From Xylanimicrobium pachnodae JCM 13526 = NBRC 107786 (lineage in GTDB: Bacteria; Actinomycetota; Actinomycetes; Actinomycetales; Cellulomonadaceae): DNA of 64,000 bases. Under the pieces are notes generated by a model, which saw only the letters and a program-made list of their open reading frames with translations, ran no database searches and was not told the origin of the DNA. The stretch covers positions 1 through 64,000 of the forward strand of contig BCWJ01000017.1 in NCBI GenBank assembly GCA_001592145.1. The letters are read 5' to 3'. Of the stretch, positions 47,003 through 60,426 are shown piece by piece. Position numbers and translations under genes: made by a program. Numbering within the stretch: position 1 is the stretch's first letter; every line of letters begins with the position of its first letter.

Positions 47003-47959
47003 TCAGCCCTTCTTCTTACGGTTCTTACGCTGCGGCTGGACCCGCTGTCCCGAGGGCTTGGGGGTCTCGGTCGGGGTCTCGATCTCGGGCACGATGCCCT
47101 TGGCCGCGAGCTGGCGGGCCTTGCGCTCCTTCAGGCGGCGCTCGGCCTCAGAGCCGGGCGCCGGCATGCGGCGGATCGTGTAGAACTGCTGACCCATGGA
47201 CCAGATGTTGGTCACGGTCCAGTAGATGAGCACACCCACCGGGAAGTTCACGCCGGACACCGCGAAGACCAGCGGCAGGACGTAGAGCATCATCTTCTGC
47301 GTGCTCGCCATGGGGCCCTCGAGGGCCGCCTTCGGCATGTTCTTCATGGTCAACTGGCGCTGGGTCGTGAAGGTCGTCACCGACATCAGCACGATCAGCA
47401 CGATGACCACCACGCGCGCGGCCATGTCCTCCGTCTGGAGGAACACCTCGGACAGGTGGGCGCCGAACAGGCTCGATGCCTCGAAGTCGCTCGCGACCTC
47501 CTGGGTGAGCGGACCGAACGACCACGGCCGCGCCAGCTCGTCACCTGCCGCGATGTTCTGCAGGTGACTCAGCACACGGAACAGCGCGAAGAAGATCGGG
47601 GACTGCAGCAGGATGGGCAGGCAGGAGGAGAACGGGTTCGTCCCGTGCTTCTTGTACAGCTCCATCGTCTCGCGGGTCATCGCCTCGCGAGAAGCCGGGT
47701 CCGTCTTACCCTTGTACTTCTTCTGGACCGCCTGCAGCTCGGGCTGGATGAGCTGCATCCCGCGCGAGGCCTTGATCTGCTTCACGAACAGCGGGATCAT
47801 CGCGGCCCGCATGATGAGGGTCAGCGCGACGATCGCCAGCACCCAGGCAATGCCCGGCCCGTCCCCGAAGCCGATGTGGGCGAACACCCAGTGCGTCCCA
47901 TAGAGGATCCAGGAGACCACCCACATGATGGGGGCGAGGATCGGATCGAGGAAGTTCAT
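47003..47959 (-). CDS. yidC: Membrane protein insertase YidC
   Basis: 318 residues. The insertase core has five hydrophobic helices; the first loop region YGTHWVFAHIGFGDGPGIAWVLAIVALTLIMRAAMIPLFVKQIKASR (in parts) carries the conserved Arg on the hydrophilic groove, then KKYKGK and PFSSCLPILLQSPIFFALFR. The C-terminus is basic (PQRKNRKKKG), as expected for ribosome contact. No N-terminal periplasmic domain, as normal for monoderm bacteria. Inserts membrane proteins with or without Sec. Confidence 0.96.
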   Translation of the reverse strand: MNFLDPILAPIMWVVSWILYGTHWVFAHIGFGDGPGIAWVLAIVALTLIMRAAMIPLFVKQIKASRGMQLIQPELQAVQKKYKGKTDPASREAMTRETMELYKKHGTNPFSSCLPILLQSPIFFALFRVLSHLQNIAAGDELARPWSFGPLTQEVASDFEASSLFGAHLSEVFLQTEDMAARVVVIVLIVLMSVTTFTTQRQLTMKNMPKAALEGPMASTQKMMLYVLPLVFAVSGVNFPVGVLIYWTVTNIWSMGQQFYTIRRMPAPGSEAERRLKERKARQLAAKGIVPEIETPTETPKPSGQRVQPQRKNRKKKG

Positions 47960-47999
47960 GCCGGTCGTGTCTCCTAGTGGATAGGCCTGAGGAAAAGTC

Positions 48000-48020
48000 T
48001 GTGGACAAACCTGTGGACTG
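48000..48020 (+). promoter_or_regulatory. DnaA-box pair upstream of yidC
   Basis: TGTGGACAA (48000-48008), a perfect actinobacterial DnaA box, and TGTGGACTG (48012-48020) lie 12 bases apart in the 102-base yidD-yidC gap, 41 bases from the yidC start. Confidence 0.6.
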
Positions 48021-48061
48021 CGCGGGGCGCGTCCGCCGGGCCGTCACGGGTAGAACCGTGT

Positions 48062-48409
48062 TCAGTGCCCGCGCGGGTGCTGCGTCAGATCCCGGCGCAC
48101 GCCGCCGGCCGCAGGAGTCGCATCCTGTGCCACGGGGGTAGAACCCATGGCACGGCCCGCGCGCGGCCTTGCCGGCGGTACGTCGTCCACGCCGCCGAGG
48201 CTCCAGGGGTTGCAGCGCAGGATCCGCCACAGCGCCAGTCCCGTTCCTCGTAGCGCGCCGTGGGTCCGGAGGGCGACGACGGCGTACTGGGAGCACGACG
48301 GGTAGTACTTGCAGGTAGGCCCGCTCAGCGGTGAGAGAACCACCTGGTACACCCGGATCACACCGACCAGCACGCTGGTCGGCAGGTCGCGCAGCCGTTC
48401 GAGGGTCAT
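48062..48409 (-). CDS. yidD: Membrane protein insertion efficiency factor YidD
   Basis: 115 residues; the family core has [26 protein letters not shown] (in parts) with three Cys, then [17 protein letters not shown]. The last 35 residues are a non-conserved extension. It overlaps the rnpA stop by 4 bases, as usual, and helps YidC. Confidence 0.95.
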   Translation of the reverse strand: MTLERLRDLPTSVLVGVIRVYQVVLSPLSGPTCKYYPSCSQYAVVALRTHGALRGTGLALWRILRCNPWSLGGVDDVPPARPRAGRAMGSTPVAQDATPAAGGVRRDLTQHPRGH

Positions 48410-48789
48410 CCGGTCGCCACCCGTTGCAGGGCTCGTGCGAGGGCCCCTTGCACGTCGGCGCGGAGCTGCTCCGGCGTCGCCGTCGACGAGGCAGGAAGAG
48501 CGCGCAGCACGATGTGGGCTCGGACGGGGAGCGACAGCTGGCCACGGGGGTCCAGCAGCGGGCGAACTGTCTCGCGAAGCCGACGCTTGACGCGGTTCCG
48601 CTGCACGGAGTTACCCACAGCCTTGGAAACGACAAAACCGACCAGTGGTCCGGCATTCGACGGCTCGTCGACGACCACGTCGTCGACGAGCACGTGTGCC
48701 ACCACGGTCGTTCGTCCTGAGCGCGCGCCTCGACGCACCGTCCGCTGAAAGTCGGCGGAACGACGCAACCGGTGCGTCGAGGGGAGCAC
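48406..48789 (-). CDS. rnpA: Ribonuclease P protein component
   Basis: 127 residues from the GTG at 48789. RnpA features: [15 protein letters not shown], the substrate-binding region [25 protein letters not shown] (in parts, with the RNR motif), and the C-terminal helix. It is the protein subunit for tRNA 5' processing. Between rpmH and yidD, with a 4-base overlap to yidD. Confidence 0.95.
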   Translation of the reverse strand: MLPSTHRLRRSADFQRTVRRGARSGRTTVVAHVLVDDVVVDEPSNAGPLVGFVVSKAVGNSVQRNRVKRRLRETVRPLLDPRGQLSLPVRAHIVLRALPASSTATPEQLRADVQGALARALQRVATG

Positions 48790-48803
48790 GCGGGAGCGGG
48801 TGT

Positions 48804-48941
48804 TCAGGCAGAGAGCTCGGCGCGGCCCTTGCGGCGCCGCGCAGCGAGGATGGCGCGCCCGGCGCGGGTGCGCATGCGCAGCCGGAAGCCGTGGGTCTTC
48901 GCGCGACGGCGGTTGTTCGGCTGGAAGGTCCGCTTGCTCAC
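48804..48941 (-). CDS. rpmH: 50S ribosomal protein L34
   Basis: 45 residues from GTG at 48941, with AGGAG before it: [20 protein letters not shown] at the start and [11 protein letters not shown] at the end. It is divergent from dnaA, the most conserved arrangement around bacterial origins. Confidence 0.98.
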   Translation of the reverse strand: MSKRTFQPNNRRRAKTHGFRLRMRTRAGRAILAARRRKGRAELSA

Positions 48942-49107
48942 AAGTGCTCCTGAGATGACATCGGACGGCATAGCCGCCCGACGGGGTCGAGGTTTCTAGC
49001 ATGTGCCGGGTGTCCGGACAGGGTGTCCGGACGAAGGACCGGCCGGGGCCGTCACCTGGTGTCGGACTAGCGCGAGAGCGCGCGAAAGCACCCGGTGTGG
49101 CTACCCA

Positions 49108-49137
49108 ACGCTACGCGTGGCACCCCGCAGCGGTCAA
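49108..49137 (-). promoter_or_regulatory. Promoter of rpmH-rnpA-yidD
   Basis: On the minus strand, TTGACC (49137-49132) and TAGCGT (49113-49108) are 18 bases apart, about 170 bases before the rpmH start. This is a close match to a housekeeping sigma promoter. The rest of the 486-base rpmH-dnaA gap holds the DnaA-box pair at 49225 and probably the dnaA promoter, which I could not pin down. Confidence 0.65.
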
Positions 49138-49212
49138 ACCCACGCCAGGGCGAGAGATGATGGGCGCCGGGCCCGCGACGGCTGCCGAGCCAGTACCGCG
49201 ACACCCGGTCCA

Positions 49213-49245
49213 TATTCCACAGCTTGTGGACAACCATGTGGACAG
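49213..49245 (+). promoter_or_regulatory. DnaA-box pair upstream of dnaA
   Basis: TGTGGACAA (49225-49233, perfect) and TGTGGACAG (49237-49245) are 12 bases apart; a facing TATTCCACA (49213-49221) precedes them. They are about 185 bases before dnaA and probably serve autoregulation. Confidence 0.65.
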
Positions 49246-49427
49246 CGCGGGTGTGGTCTGCCTCCGGGCGTGGCACACTCCGAGTTCTCAACCCTCGCAC
49301 GCGCCGAGCCTGGCTGCTCGCGTGCGTCGGACGATGTGCACAGTACAGGTGGCGGGAGACGCCGTCGGCCCACTCAGGACGACGTACGGACCGACGCAGC
49401 AGGACGACGTGACGAAGGAGCTCCCCG

Positions 49428-50852
49428 GTGGCGGACGAGGACATCAGCAAGGTTTGGGCGCTGACGCTCGAGGCGCTCGAGGCGCGCCCTGACGTCACTC
49501 CCCGTCAGCTTGCCTTCGTCCGCGAGGCGAAGCCGATGGCGGTCGTGGGCGGAACCGCGTTCATCGCGGTTCCCCACGAGGCGACCCGTGCCTACATCGA
49601 GACGAGCGTGCGCGAGCAGCTCATCTCCGCGCTGTCCTCCGTGCTCGACTATGACGTCCGGTTCGGCATCACGGTGGACCCCGAGCTCAGCATGGAGTCC
49701 ATCTCCGGCCCGACGCCCGACTATGTCGACGCCGACGACTCCCGTATCCCCGAGGACGCGCGCATGCCGGAGGTGCCGTCGTCTCCGCTGCCGGAGCCCG
49801 CCCACCCGGCCGCGGAGCCGACCCGGCTCAACCCCCGCTACGTGTTCGACACCTTCGTCATCGGTGCGTCGAACCGGTTCGCGCACGCGGCCGCGGTCGC
49901 CGTCGCGGAGGCACCCGCCAAGGCGTACAACCCCCTCTTCATCTACGGCGGCTCGGGTCTCGGCAAGACCCACCTGCTCCACGCCATCGGCCACTACGCG
50001 CACAACCTGTACCCGCACGTGCGGGTCCGGTACGTGAACTCCGAGGAGTTCACCAACGACTTCATCAACAGCATCGGCGACAAGAAGCAGGGCGCGTTCC
50101 AGCGGAGGTACCGCGACGTCGACGTGCTCCTCATCGACGACATCCAGTTCCTGCAGGGCAAGGAACAGACGATGGAGGAGTTCTTCCACACCTTCAACGC
50201 CCTCCACAACGCGAACAAGCAGGTGGTCATCACCTCGGACGTGCCGCCCAAGCAGCTCAACGGGTTCGAGGACCGCCTGCGGTCCCGCTTCGAGTGGGGC
50301 CTGATCACCGACGTCCAGCCGCCGGACCTCGAGACCCGCATCGCGATCCTGCGCAAGAAGGCGGCCAGCGACCGGCTCGACGTCCCGCAGGACGTCCTGA
50401 GCTACATCGGCTCGCGCATCTCGAGCAACATCCGTGAGCTCGAGGGCGCTCTGATCCGGGTGACGGCCTTCGCGAACCTCAACCGCCAGAACGTGGACCT
50501 CCCGCTCGCAGAGATCGTGCTGCGCGACCTGATCATCGACGACGACCCTGCCGAGGTCACCCCGGCCGTGGTGATCGCCCAGACCGCCGCCTACTTCGGC
50601 TTGAGCATCGAGGACCTGTGCGGCAGCTCGCGTTCCCGCGTGCTGGTCACCGCCCGACAGATCGCCATGTACCTGTGCCGGGAGCTCACAGAGCTCTCGC
50701 TGCCCAAGATCGGGCAGCAGTTCGGCGGCCGTGACCACACCACCGTGATGCACGCGAACAAGAAGATCGCGGGGCAGATGGCGGAGCGCCGTTCCACCTA
50801 CAACCAGGTCACGGAGCTGACCAGCCGCATCCGTCAGCAGCACCGGGGCTGA
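49428..50852 (+). CDS. dnaA: Chromosomal replication initiator DnaA
   Basis: 474 residues from the GTG at 49428, with AAGGAG eight bases before it. Domain I ([14 protein letters not shown]), a Pro-rich domain II linker, domain III AAA+ with Walker [10 protein letters not shown], Walker [10 protein letters not shown], and domain IV with the DnaA signature [10 protein letters not shown]. It binds the DnaA boxes in oriC and opens the origin. Confidence 0.99.
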   Translation: MADEDISKVWALTLEALEARPDVTPRQLAFVREAKPMAVVGGTAFIAVPHEATRAYIETSVREQLISALSSVLDYDVRFGITVDPELSMESISGPTPDYVDADDSRIPEDARMPEVPSSPLPEPAHPAAEPTRLNPRYVFDTFVIGASNRFAHAAAVAVAEAPAKAYNPLFIYGGSGLGKTHLLHAIGHYAHNLYPHVRVRYVNSEEFTNDFINSIGDKKQGAFQRRYRDVDVLLIDDIQFLQGKEQTMEEFFHTFNALHNANKQVVITSDVPPKQLNGFEDRLRSRFEWGLITDVQPPDLETRIAILRKKAASDRLDVPQDVLSYIGSRISSNIRELEGALIRVTAFANLNRQNVDLPLAEIVLRDLIIDDDPAEVTPAVVIAQTAAYFGLSIEDLCGSSRSRVLVTARQIAMYLCRELTELSLPKIGQQFGGRDHTTVMHANKKIAGQMAERRSTYNQVTELTSRIRQQHRG

Positions 50853-51318
50853 CCGGACGGACTTTCGCACAACCCGCCCACAGGTGTGGACAACTCTGTG
50901 GACGTCCGGTCGTGCTGCGCAGAGCCCCCATCAACACCTGTGCACAAGGCTGTGGATAGGTGTGGATGACGCCCGGGATAATTGTGGACCAGCATGGGTC
51001 GATCGGTGGATGCCTGTGGGAACAGCTCTCCCCATCCACAGGCACCCCTCGCTCACCCACAGGCGCACCCCCAACCCGTCCACACCCCCAATCAGGCTCT
51101 GACCTGCGGAAACACCGAATATCAACAAGTTCCACAACTCCGATGACGACGACTTCCTGAATTTCAGAAGAAGATCTCCTCGCGCCTTCATTGGGCGGGA
51201 GCCACGGCCGCCGCACCAGCAGGCGCCACCTCCACGCACAGGCGGTCCACGCGGATGCAGCCCGAGCCGGCACTCGCGTAGTGTTCGGGTACCGACAGCG
51301 CTCGAACAAGGGAGTGGG
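50853..51318. other. oriC: Replication origin oriC
   Basis: The 466-base dnaA-dnaN gap. DnaA boxes on the plus strand: TGTGGACAA (50885, perfect), TGTGGACGT (50897), TGTGCACAA (50939), TGTGGATAG (50951), TGTGGATGA (50961), TGTGGACCA (50983). Opposite orientation: CCATCCACA (51032), CTCACCCACA (about 51053), CCGTCCACA (51076). Pairs 50885/50897 and 50939/50951 have a 12-base pitch. The segment 51106-51178 is much richer in A and T than the surroundings and is the probable unwinding element, on the dnaN side. Confidence 0.9.
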
Positions 51319-52452
51319 ATGAAGTTCCGGGTTGACCGTGACGTCCTGGCCGATGCCGTCACCTGGACCGCGCGTACCCTTCCCGCGCGCCCACCCGCTC
51401 CGGTGCTGGCCGGTGTCCGCATCGAGGCAGACGCCACCGGGGTGATCACCCTCGCCAGCTTCGACTACGAGGTCTCGGCACGGTCCGAGATCCCCGCGGA
51501 GGTCGCGGAACCGGGGACGGCCCTGGTCTCCGGTCGCCTGCTGGCCGACATCGCGCGCGCCCTGCCCCACAAGCCCGTCGACGTCACCGTCGAGGGCACC
51601 AAGGTGGTGGTGACCTGCGGTGCCTCGCGGTTCACCCTCTTGACGATGCCGGTCGAGGACTATCCGACGCTCCCCCAGATGCCTGAGCTCAGCGGCACCG
51701 TGTCGGGCGACGCGCTGACCCTCGCGGTGGCGCAGGTCTCGGTGGCCGCCAGCCGGGACGAGACGCTCCCGCTGCTCACCGGGGTGCGCGTGGAGATCGA
51801 CGGCGAGCGCATCACCCTGCTGTCGACCGACCGGTACCGCCTCGCGCTGCGTGAGCTCACCTGGACCCCGGCCACCCCGGGCTTCACCGCCGTCGCGCTG
51901 GTCAAGGCCAAGACCCTGACCGACGTCGCGAAGTCGTTGGGCTCCGGGGGCGGTCTGGTCAACGTGGGGCTGTCCACGGGGACCGGCATGGACCTGATCG
52001 GGTTCGAGGCCGGCGGTCGGCACACGACGTCCCAGCTCGTCGACGGCGACTACCCTGCCGTGCGTCGGCTCTTCCCGGACGCGACGCCGATCCACGCCGT
52101 GGTGCCCACCCAGGCGCTGATCGAGGCGGCCCGTCGCGTCTCGCTGGTCGCGGAGCGCAACACCCCGATCCGGTTGGCGTTCTCGGAGGGCCAGGTGGTG
52201 CTCGACGCCGGACAGGGCGACGACGCGCAGGCTTCCGAGGCGCTCGAGGCGGTGCTGGTGGGTGAGGACATCACGGTGGCCTTCAACCCGCAGTTCCTGC
52301 TCGACGGGCTGACGGCACTGGGCACCGACTTCGTGCGGCTGTCGTTCACTCACCCGAACAAGCCGGTCGAGTTCACGGGCCAGGAGTCGCTGGACGGCGA
52401 GGACTCGGCGGACTACCGCTACCTGCTGGTCCCCATCCGTTTCGCGGGCTGA
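51319..52452 (+). CDS. dnaN: DNA polymerase III beta sliding clamp
   Basis: 377 residues, ATG with GGGAG before it. Three clamp folds: KFRVDRDVLADAVTWTARTLPARP at the start, MPVEDYPTLPQMPE at the end of the first fold, and the C-terminal YLLVPIRFAG. It is the processivity ring for the polymerase. Confidence 0.98.
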   Translation: MKFRVDRDVLADAVTWTARTLPARPPAPVLAGVRIEADATGVITLASFDYEVSARSEIPAEVAEPGTALVSGRLLADIARALPHKPVDVTVEGTKVVVTCGASRFTLLTMPVEDYPTLPQMPELSGTVSGDALTLAVAQVSVAASRDETLPLLTGVRVEIDGERITLLSTDRYRLALRELTWTPATPGFTAVALVKAKTLTDVAKSLGSGGGLVNVGLSTGTGMDLIGFEAGGRHTTSQLVDGDYPAVRRLFPDATPIHAVVPTQALIEAARRVSLVAERNTPIRLAFSEGQVVLDAGQGDDAQASEALEAVLVGEDITVAFNPQFLLDGLTALGTDFVRLSFTHPNKPVEFTGQESLDGEDSADYRYLLVPIRFAG

Positions 52453-52460
52453 CGCGCCGA

Positions 52461-52480
52461 GGTCCGGGCGCGCCCGGACC
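52461..52480 (+). terminator. Perfect palindrome after dnaN
   Basis: GGTCCGGGCG followed directly by its complement CGCCCGGACC, nine bases beyond the dnaN stop. It could weaken or end transcription between dnaN and gnd; no T-run follows. Confidence 0.5.
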
Positions 52481-52534
52481 GCCGTCCGAGCACGTTCCCG
52501 AAGCAGGACCGAACAAGCACGCGAGGAGCACGTC

Positions 52535-53428
<894 letters not shown>

Positions 53429-53442
53429 CCCCTGCGGTGGTC

Positions 53443-53489
53443 GAGCCTGTCACGACCAGCTCGAACCACCACGTGGTTTCGACAGGCTC
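53443..53489. repeat. REP-like inverted repeat between gnd and recF
   Basis: GAGCCTGTC (53443-53451) and GACAGGCTC (53481-53489) are perfect arms; an inner looser hairpin (TCGAACCA ... TGGTTTCGA) fills the loop. The TTTCGACAGGCTCAA core is reminiscent of dispersed intergenic palindromes in Micrococcales genomes. A rho-independent stop for gnd is also possible. Confidence 0.55.
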
Positions 53490-53509
53490 AATCATCGGGA
53501 CGACGCCGC

Positions 53510-54805
53510 ATGTACATCTCTCACCTCTCGCTGCTCGACTTCCGCTCCTACGCGGCAGTCGACGTCGAGCTCGAGCCCGGGCCCAACGCGTTCGTCGGCC
53601 GTAACGGGCAGGGCAAGACGAACCTGGTCGAGGCGATCGGGTACGTGGCGACGCTCGGGTCGCACCGCGTGGCGAACGACGCTCCCCTGGTCCGGGCGGG
53701 CGCGGAGCGCGCCGTGGTGCGGACCCGCATCGTGCGGGGCGACCGCGCCTCGACGGTCGAGCTGGAGATCACCCCTGGGCGCGCCAACCGGGCGCGGATC
53801 AACCGGGGTCAGCTGGGCCGGTCGCGGGACGTGCTGGGGATTCTGCGCACGGTGCTGTTCGCCCCCGAGGACCTGTCCCTCGTCAAGGGGGACCCGGACG
53901 GGCGCCGCAAGCTCATGGACCAGCTGGTGGTGCAGCTCCTCCCCCGGGCGGCGGGGCTGCTCGCGGACTACGACCGGGTGATCCGCCAGCGGTCCGCGCT
54001 GCTGAAGTCGATGCGGGCGCTGCGCGGGCCCCTGAGTGGTGTGGACATGTCCACGCTGGAGGTGTGGAACGCCAAGGCAGCCCAGCTCGGCGCGCAGGTG
54101 CTCGCGATGCGGCTCCAGGTGGTCCAGGCCCTGCGCCCCGAGGTCGCCGCGGCGTACGACCAGGTGAGCGAGTCGGACGGGCATGCGGAGCTCGCCTACC
54201 GGTCCAGCCTCGAGACGGCTCTGTCCGACGCGGCCCGGCCCGACGACGTCGCGGGATCCATCCTGCCGGCCGACCCACGGGCCGTACCGCCGTCGGCCGA
54301 GGAGCTGGAACGGCTGCTGCTCGATGCCATGGCGGCCATGCGGGCGCAGGAGGTGGAGCGGGGCGTCAGCCTGGTGGGACCGCACCGCGACGACCTGGTG
54401 CTCGTCCTGGGCGGCCTGCCTGCGAAGGGCTATGCGAGCCATGGTGAGTCCTGGTCGTTCGCGCTGGCGCTGCGACTCGCGTCCTACCGGCTGCTGGGCG
54501 GCTCGTCCCCGGCGGGGGCGATGCAGGAGTCCACAGCGTTACCCACAGGGTTACCCACACCGTTGTCCACAGGGTCGACGACGCCGAGGTTCTGGAACGA
54601 CGACTTCGGCACAGGTGCGGAACCGGTGCTGATCCTGGACGACGTGTTCGCGGAGCTCGACCTGCGCCGCCGGGTTCGGCTGGCGGAGCTGGTCGCCCCC
54701 GCCGGGCAGGTGCTCATCACGGCGGCGGTGCCCGACGACGTCCCGTCCGGGCTGATGGCCACGCGGTTCGACGTGGTGACGGGGAGCGTGACGCGTGCGG
54801 CCTGA
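53510..54805 (+). CDS. recF: DNA replication and repair protein RecF
   Basis: 431 residues. SMC-like ATPase: Walker [27 protein letters not shown], signature LVGPHRDDL and Walker [14 protein letters not shown]. It loads RecA at gaps. Between the signature and Walker B there is an insertion of about 30 residues ([19 protein letters not shown] and neighbours), coded by DnaA-box-like repeats at 54527-54571. Confidence 0.96.
   Translation: MYISHLSLLDFRSYAAVDVELEPGPNAFVGRNGQGKTNLVEAIGYVATLGSHRVANDAPLVRAGAERAVVRTRIVRGDRASTVELEITPGRANRARINRGQLGRSRDVLGILRTVLFAPEDLSLVKGDPDGRRKLMDQLVVQLLPRAAGLLADYDRVIRQRSALLKSMRALRGPLSGVDMSTLEVWNAKAAQLGAQVLAMRLQVVQALRPEVAAAYDQVSESDGHAELAYRSSLETALSDAARPDDVAGSILPADPRAVPPSAEELERLLLDAMAAMRAQEVERGVSLVGPHRDDLVLVLGGLPAKGYASHGESWSFALALRLASYRLLGGSSPAGAMQESTALPTGLPTPLSTGSTTPRFWNDDFGTGAEPVLILDDVFAELDLRRRVRLAELVAPAGQVLITAAVPDDVPSGLMATRFDVVTGSVTRAA
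54527..54571 (-). promoter_or_regulatory. Four DnaA-box-like motifs inside recF
   Basis: GAGTCCACA (54527), TTACCCACA (54539), TTACCCACA (54551) and TTGTCCACA (54563, perfect) lie head to tail exactly 12 bases apart with GCG, GGG and CCG between. They are within the recF coding insertion, in the opposite orientation to the boxes elsewhere in the window. Confidence 0.6.
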
Positions 54806-55367
54806 CGACTTCTCCGGCGTCGCCGGCGAGGAACCGGGTGCGGCGGCCGTGACCGACGGATCCAGCGCCGACGTGCCGCCGGCGGAGATCGCACGGGCTG
54901 CCCTCAACCGCGCGAAGGCCGCGGCCCGGGCCAGAGGGCTGCGCCCGGGGTCGCCCGCCCGCCGCTCGCCGCTGGCGGAACCGCGCAGGTCAGGGGCCGG
55001 ACCGAGCGCACGGGACCCCCAGATGCTCTCCGACGTCGTCGGTCGCCTGCTGCGCGACAAGGGGTGGCGCGAGGAGGTGTCCGTGGGCGGCGTCATCGGC
55101 CGCTGGCGCGAGGTGGTGGGTGACGACATCGCCGATCACTGCACCCCGGAGACGTTCACCGACAAGGTGCTGGTGGTGCGTGCGAGCTCGACGGCGTGGG
55201 CCACGCAGGTGCGGCTGCTCACGTCGACGCTGCTGCGCCGGCTGGCCGAGGAGGTGGGCGAGGGCGTGGTCGAGGAGGTCAAGGTGCTGGGCCCGGCGGG
55301 GCCCGGGTTCGGTCGCGGCCCGCGCTCGGTGCGTGGTGGCCGGGGCCCCCGGGACACCTGGGGCTGA
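54795..55367 (+). CDS. DUF721 domain protein (DciA-like)
   Basis: 190 residues from GTG at 54795, overlapping recF by 11 bases. The N-terminus is Ala/Arg-rich; the DUF721 domain ([33 protein letters not shown]... [17 protein letters not shown] in parts) has the conserved W and LRVR-like pattern. DciA proteins load replicative helicase in bacteria without DnaC; the role here is inferred from fold and neighbours dnaA, recF and gyrB. Confidence 0.85.
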   Translation: MRPDDFSGVAGEEPGAAAVTDGSSADVPPAEIARAALNRAKAAARARGLRPGSPARRSPLAEPRRSGAGPSARDPQMLSDVVGRLLRDKGWREEVSVGGVIGRWREVVGDDIADHCTPETFTDKVLVVRASSTAWATQVRLLTSTLLRRLAEEVGEGVVEEVKVLGPAGPGFGRGPRSVRGGRGPRDTWG

Positions 55368-55416
55368 CCGGCCGCAGCCCCGCAGAGCCGGCCGGAGAAT
55401 GCCGCCCAGGTGGTCG

Positions 55417-55470
55417 TGATCCACAAGACTGTGGATGACTATCCGCAGATGTGGAAAAACCTGTGGACGG
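55417..55470 (+). promoter_or_regulatory. DnaA-box-like cluster upstream of gyrB
   Basis: In the 324-base DUF721-gyrB gap: TGATCCACA (55417), TGTGGATGA (55430), TGTGGAAAA (55450) and TGTGGACGG (55462); the last two are 12 bases apart. TAGACT at 55528-55533 may be the -10 of gyrB. Nothing else is recognised in the gap. Confidence 0.55.
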
Positions 55471-55691
55471 GCATTCCGGGGATGCGCCGGAAGGCGCCGA
55501 CATCCTGGGAAACTGGCCGAGTCACGGTAGACTAGGAGGGTTGTCCCGGACCATCCCGGGCCTGTTCGGACCGCTCCCCGCTCCCGCCGACCCTGGCGTT
55601 CGACGGCTAGCGCTGCGCCCGGATCGGCCCGATTGCCGGGACAGCGCGCACCGGCGGTGGTGCGTACGGACTGCGAGGAGCGAACCGGCCT

Positions 55692-57743
55692 GTGACGAAT
55701 CGGAGCAACGGCGGATACGACGCCGGGAACATCACCGTTCTGGAGGGTCTGGAAGCAGTCCGCAAGCGTCCGGGCATGTACATCGGCTCGACGGGTGAGC
55801 GCGGCCTGCACCACCTGGTCTACGAGGTCGTGGACAACTCGGTGGACGAGGCGCTGGCCGGGTACGCCGACCACATCGACGTCACGCTGCTCGCCGACGG
55901 TGGGGTCCGCGTCGTCGACAACGGCCGTGGTATCCCGGTGGCGATCCACCCGACCGAGGGCAAGCCGACCATCGAGGTGGTCATGACGATCCTGCACGCG
56001 GGCGGCAAGTTCGGCGGTGGCGGGTACGCCGTGTCGGGCGGCCTGCACGGCGTCGGCATCTCGGTGGTCAACGCTCTGTCCACGCGCGTGGTCAGCGAGA
56101 TCGCCCGTGACGGGTACCGCTGGCGCATGGAGTTCGGCAACGGCGGGCACCCGGTGGGCGAGCTGGAGCGGCTCGAGGAGACCGAGGAGACGGGGACCAC
56201 CCAGACGTTCTGGCCGGACCCGGCGATCTTCGAGACCACCGAGTTCGACTTCGAGACGCTGCGCGCCCGGTTCCAGCAGATGGCGTTCCTCAACAAGGGC
56301 CTGTCGATCCGGCTCACCGACGAGCGGTCGGGTCACATCGTGGTCGAGGACGAGATCGCGGGCGACCAGACGCCGCCGGTGGCCGACTCGGACGGCGTCG
56401 TCGTCGGCGACCATGACAACGACCCGGAGACTCCGTCGGTGCGGACGGTCACGTACCGCTACGACGGCGGGCTCACCGACTACGTGCGTCACCTCAACGC
56501 GAGCAAGAAGGTGGACCTGATCCACCCGGAGATCATCGACTTCGAGTCGGAGGACACGGAGAAGAAGATCTCGCTGGAGATCGCGATGCAGTGGACGTCG
56601 GCGTACTCCGAGTCGGTGCGCACCTACGCGAACACCATCTCGACGACGGAGGGCGGCACGCACGAGGAAGGGTTCCGTGCGGCGATGACGTCGCTGGTCA
56701 ACACCTACGCGCGCGAGAAGTCCATCCTCAAGGAGAAGGAGGACAACCTCACGGGTGACGACATCCGCGAGGGCCTGACCGCCGTCGTCTCCATCAAGCT
56801 GGGCGAGCCGCAGTTCGAGGGTCAGACCAAGACGAAGCTGGGCAACACGGAGGCCAAGACCTTCGTGCAGCGGGTGGTGCGCGAGCAGCTCACCGACTGG
56901 TTCGACTCGCACCCGAACGAGGCGAAGGACATCATCCGCAAGGCGATCTCGGCGTCGCAGGCGCGGATCGCGGCCCGCAAGGCGCGCGAGGCGACTCGCC
57001 GCAAGGGGTTGCTGACCAGCGGCGGGATGCCGGGCAAGCTCAAGGACTGCCAGTCGAGCCGGGCCGAAGAGTGCGAGATCTACATCGTCGAGGGTGACTC
57101 CGCCGGCGGTTCCGCGGTGCGGGGACGCAACCCGCACAACCAGGCGATCCTGCCGATCCGCGGCAAGATCCTGAACGTCGAGCGGGCCCGCCTGGACAAG
57201 GCGCTGTCGAACCAGGAGGTCCAGTCCCTCATCACGGCGTTCGGCACGGGCATCGGCGAGGACTTCGACGCCGCCAAGCTGCGGTACCACAAGATCGTGC
57301 TCATGGCCGATGCCGACGTCGACGGTCAGCACATCGCGACCCTGCTGCTCACGCTGCTGTTCCGGTACATGCGCCCGCTCATCGAGCAGGGTCACGTGTA
57401 CCTGGCCATGCCGCCCCTGTACCGCATCAAGTGGGCGAACGCCGAGCACGAGTACGTGTACTCGGACAAGGAGCGCGACGCCGTCGTGCAGCACGGCCTC
57501 GCGAACGGCAAGCGGATGCCCAAGGACAAGGGCATCCAGCGCTACAAGGGTCTGGGCGAGATGGACTACCAGGAACTGTGGGAGACCACCATGGACCCCG
57601 ACCACCGCACGTTGCGGCAGGTCACCATGGACGACGCCGCCGCGGCCGACGAGGTCTTCTCGATGCTCATGGGCGAGGACGTCGAGTCCCGCCGGGGCTT
57701 CATCCAGCGCAACGCCAAGGACGTCCGTTTTCTCGATATCTAG
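55692..57743 (+). CDS. gyrB: DNA gyrase subunit B
   Basis: 683 residues from GTG at 55692. GHKL ATPase ([39 protein letters not shown]), transducer, and TOPRIM with EGDSAGGSA and DADVDGQHI, ending [14 protein letters not shown]. With GyrA it introduces negative supercoils. Confidence 0.98.
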   Translation: MTNRSNGGYDAGNITVLEGLEAVRKRPGMYIGSTGERGLHHLVYEVVDNSVDEALAGYADHIDVTLLADGGVRVVDNGRGIPVAIHPTEGKPTIEVVMTILHAGGKFGGGGYAVSGGLHGVGISVVNALSTRVVSEIARDGYRWRMEFGNGGHPVGELERLEETEETGTTQTFWPDPAIFETTEFDFETLRARFQQMAFLNKGLSIRLTDERSGHIVVEDEIAGDQTPPVADSDGVVVGDHDNDPETPSVRTVTYRYDGGLTDYVRHLNASKKVDLIHPEIIDFESEDTEKKISLEIAMQWTSAYSESVRTYANTISTTEGGTHEEGFRAAMTSLVNTYAREKSILKEKEDNLTGDDIREGLTAVVSIKLGEPQFEGQTKTKLGNTEAKTFVQRVVREQLTDWFDSHPNEAKDIIRKAISASQARIAARKAREATRRKGLLTSGGMPGKLKDCQSSRAEECEIYIVEGDSAGGSAVRGRNPHNQAILPIRGKILNVERARLDKALSNQEVQSLITAFGTGIGEDFDAAKLRYHKIVLMADADVDGQHIATLLLTLLFRYMRPLIEQGHVYLAMPPLYRIKWANAEHEYVYSDKERDAVVQHGLANGKRMPKDKGIQRYKGLGEMDYQELWETTMDPDHRTLRQVTMDDAAAADEVFSMLMGEDVESRRGFIQRNAKDVRFLDI

Positions 57744-57798
57744 GGTGCCTCCGCAGGTCGAGCCTTTCGAGATCGTTAGAGATTAAGGATTTGAACGC

Positions 57799-60372
<2,574 letters not shown>

Positions 60373-60426
60373 CGGACGCCAACCAGTGACGGGCACCAGA
60401 TGACGGGCACAGTGAGGGAACCGACG

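Noticed and set aside
57744..57798. GTCGAGCCTTTCGAGATCG element between gyrB and gyrA as a REP copy
   Set aside because: Resembles one arm of the element near recF but lacks its partner; too weak.
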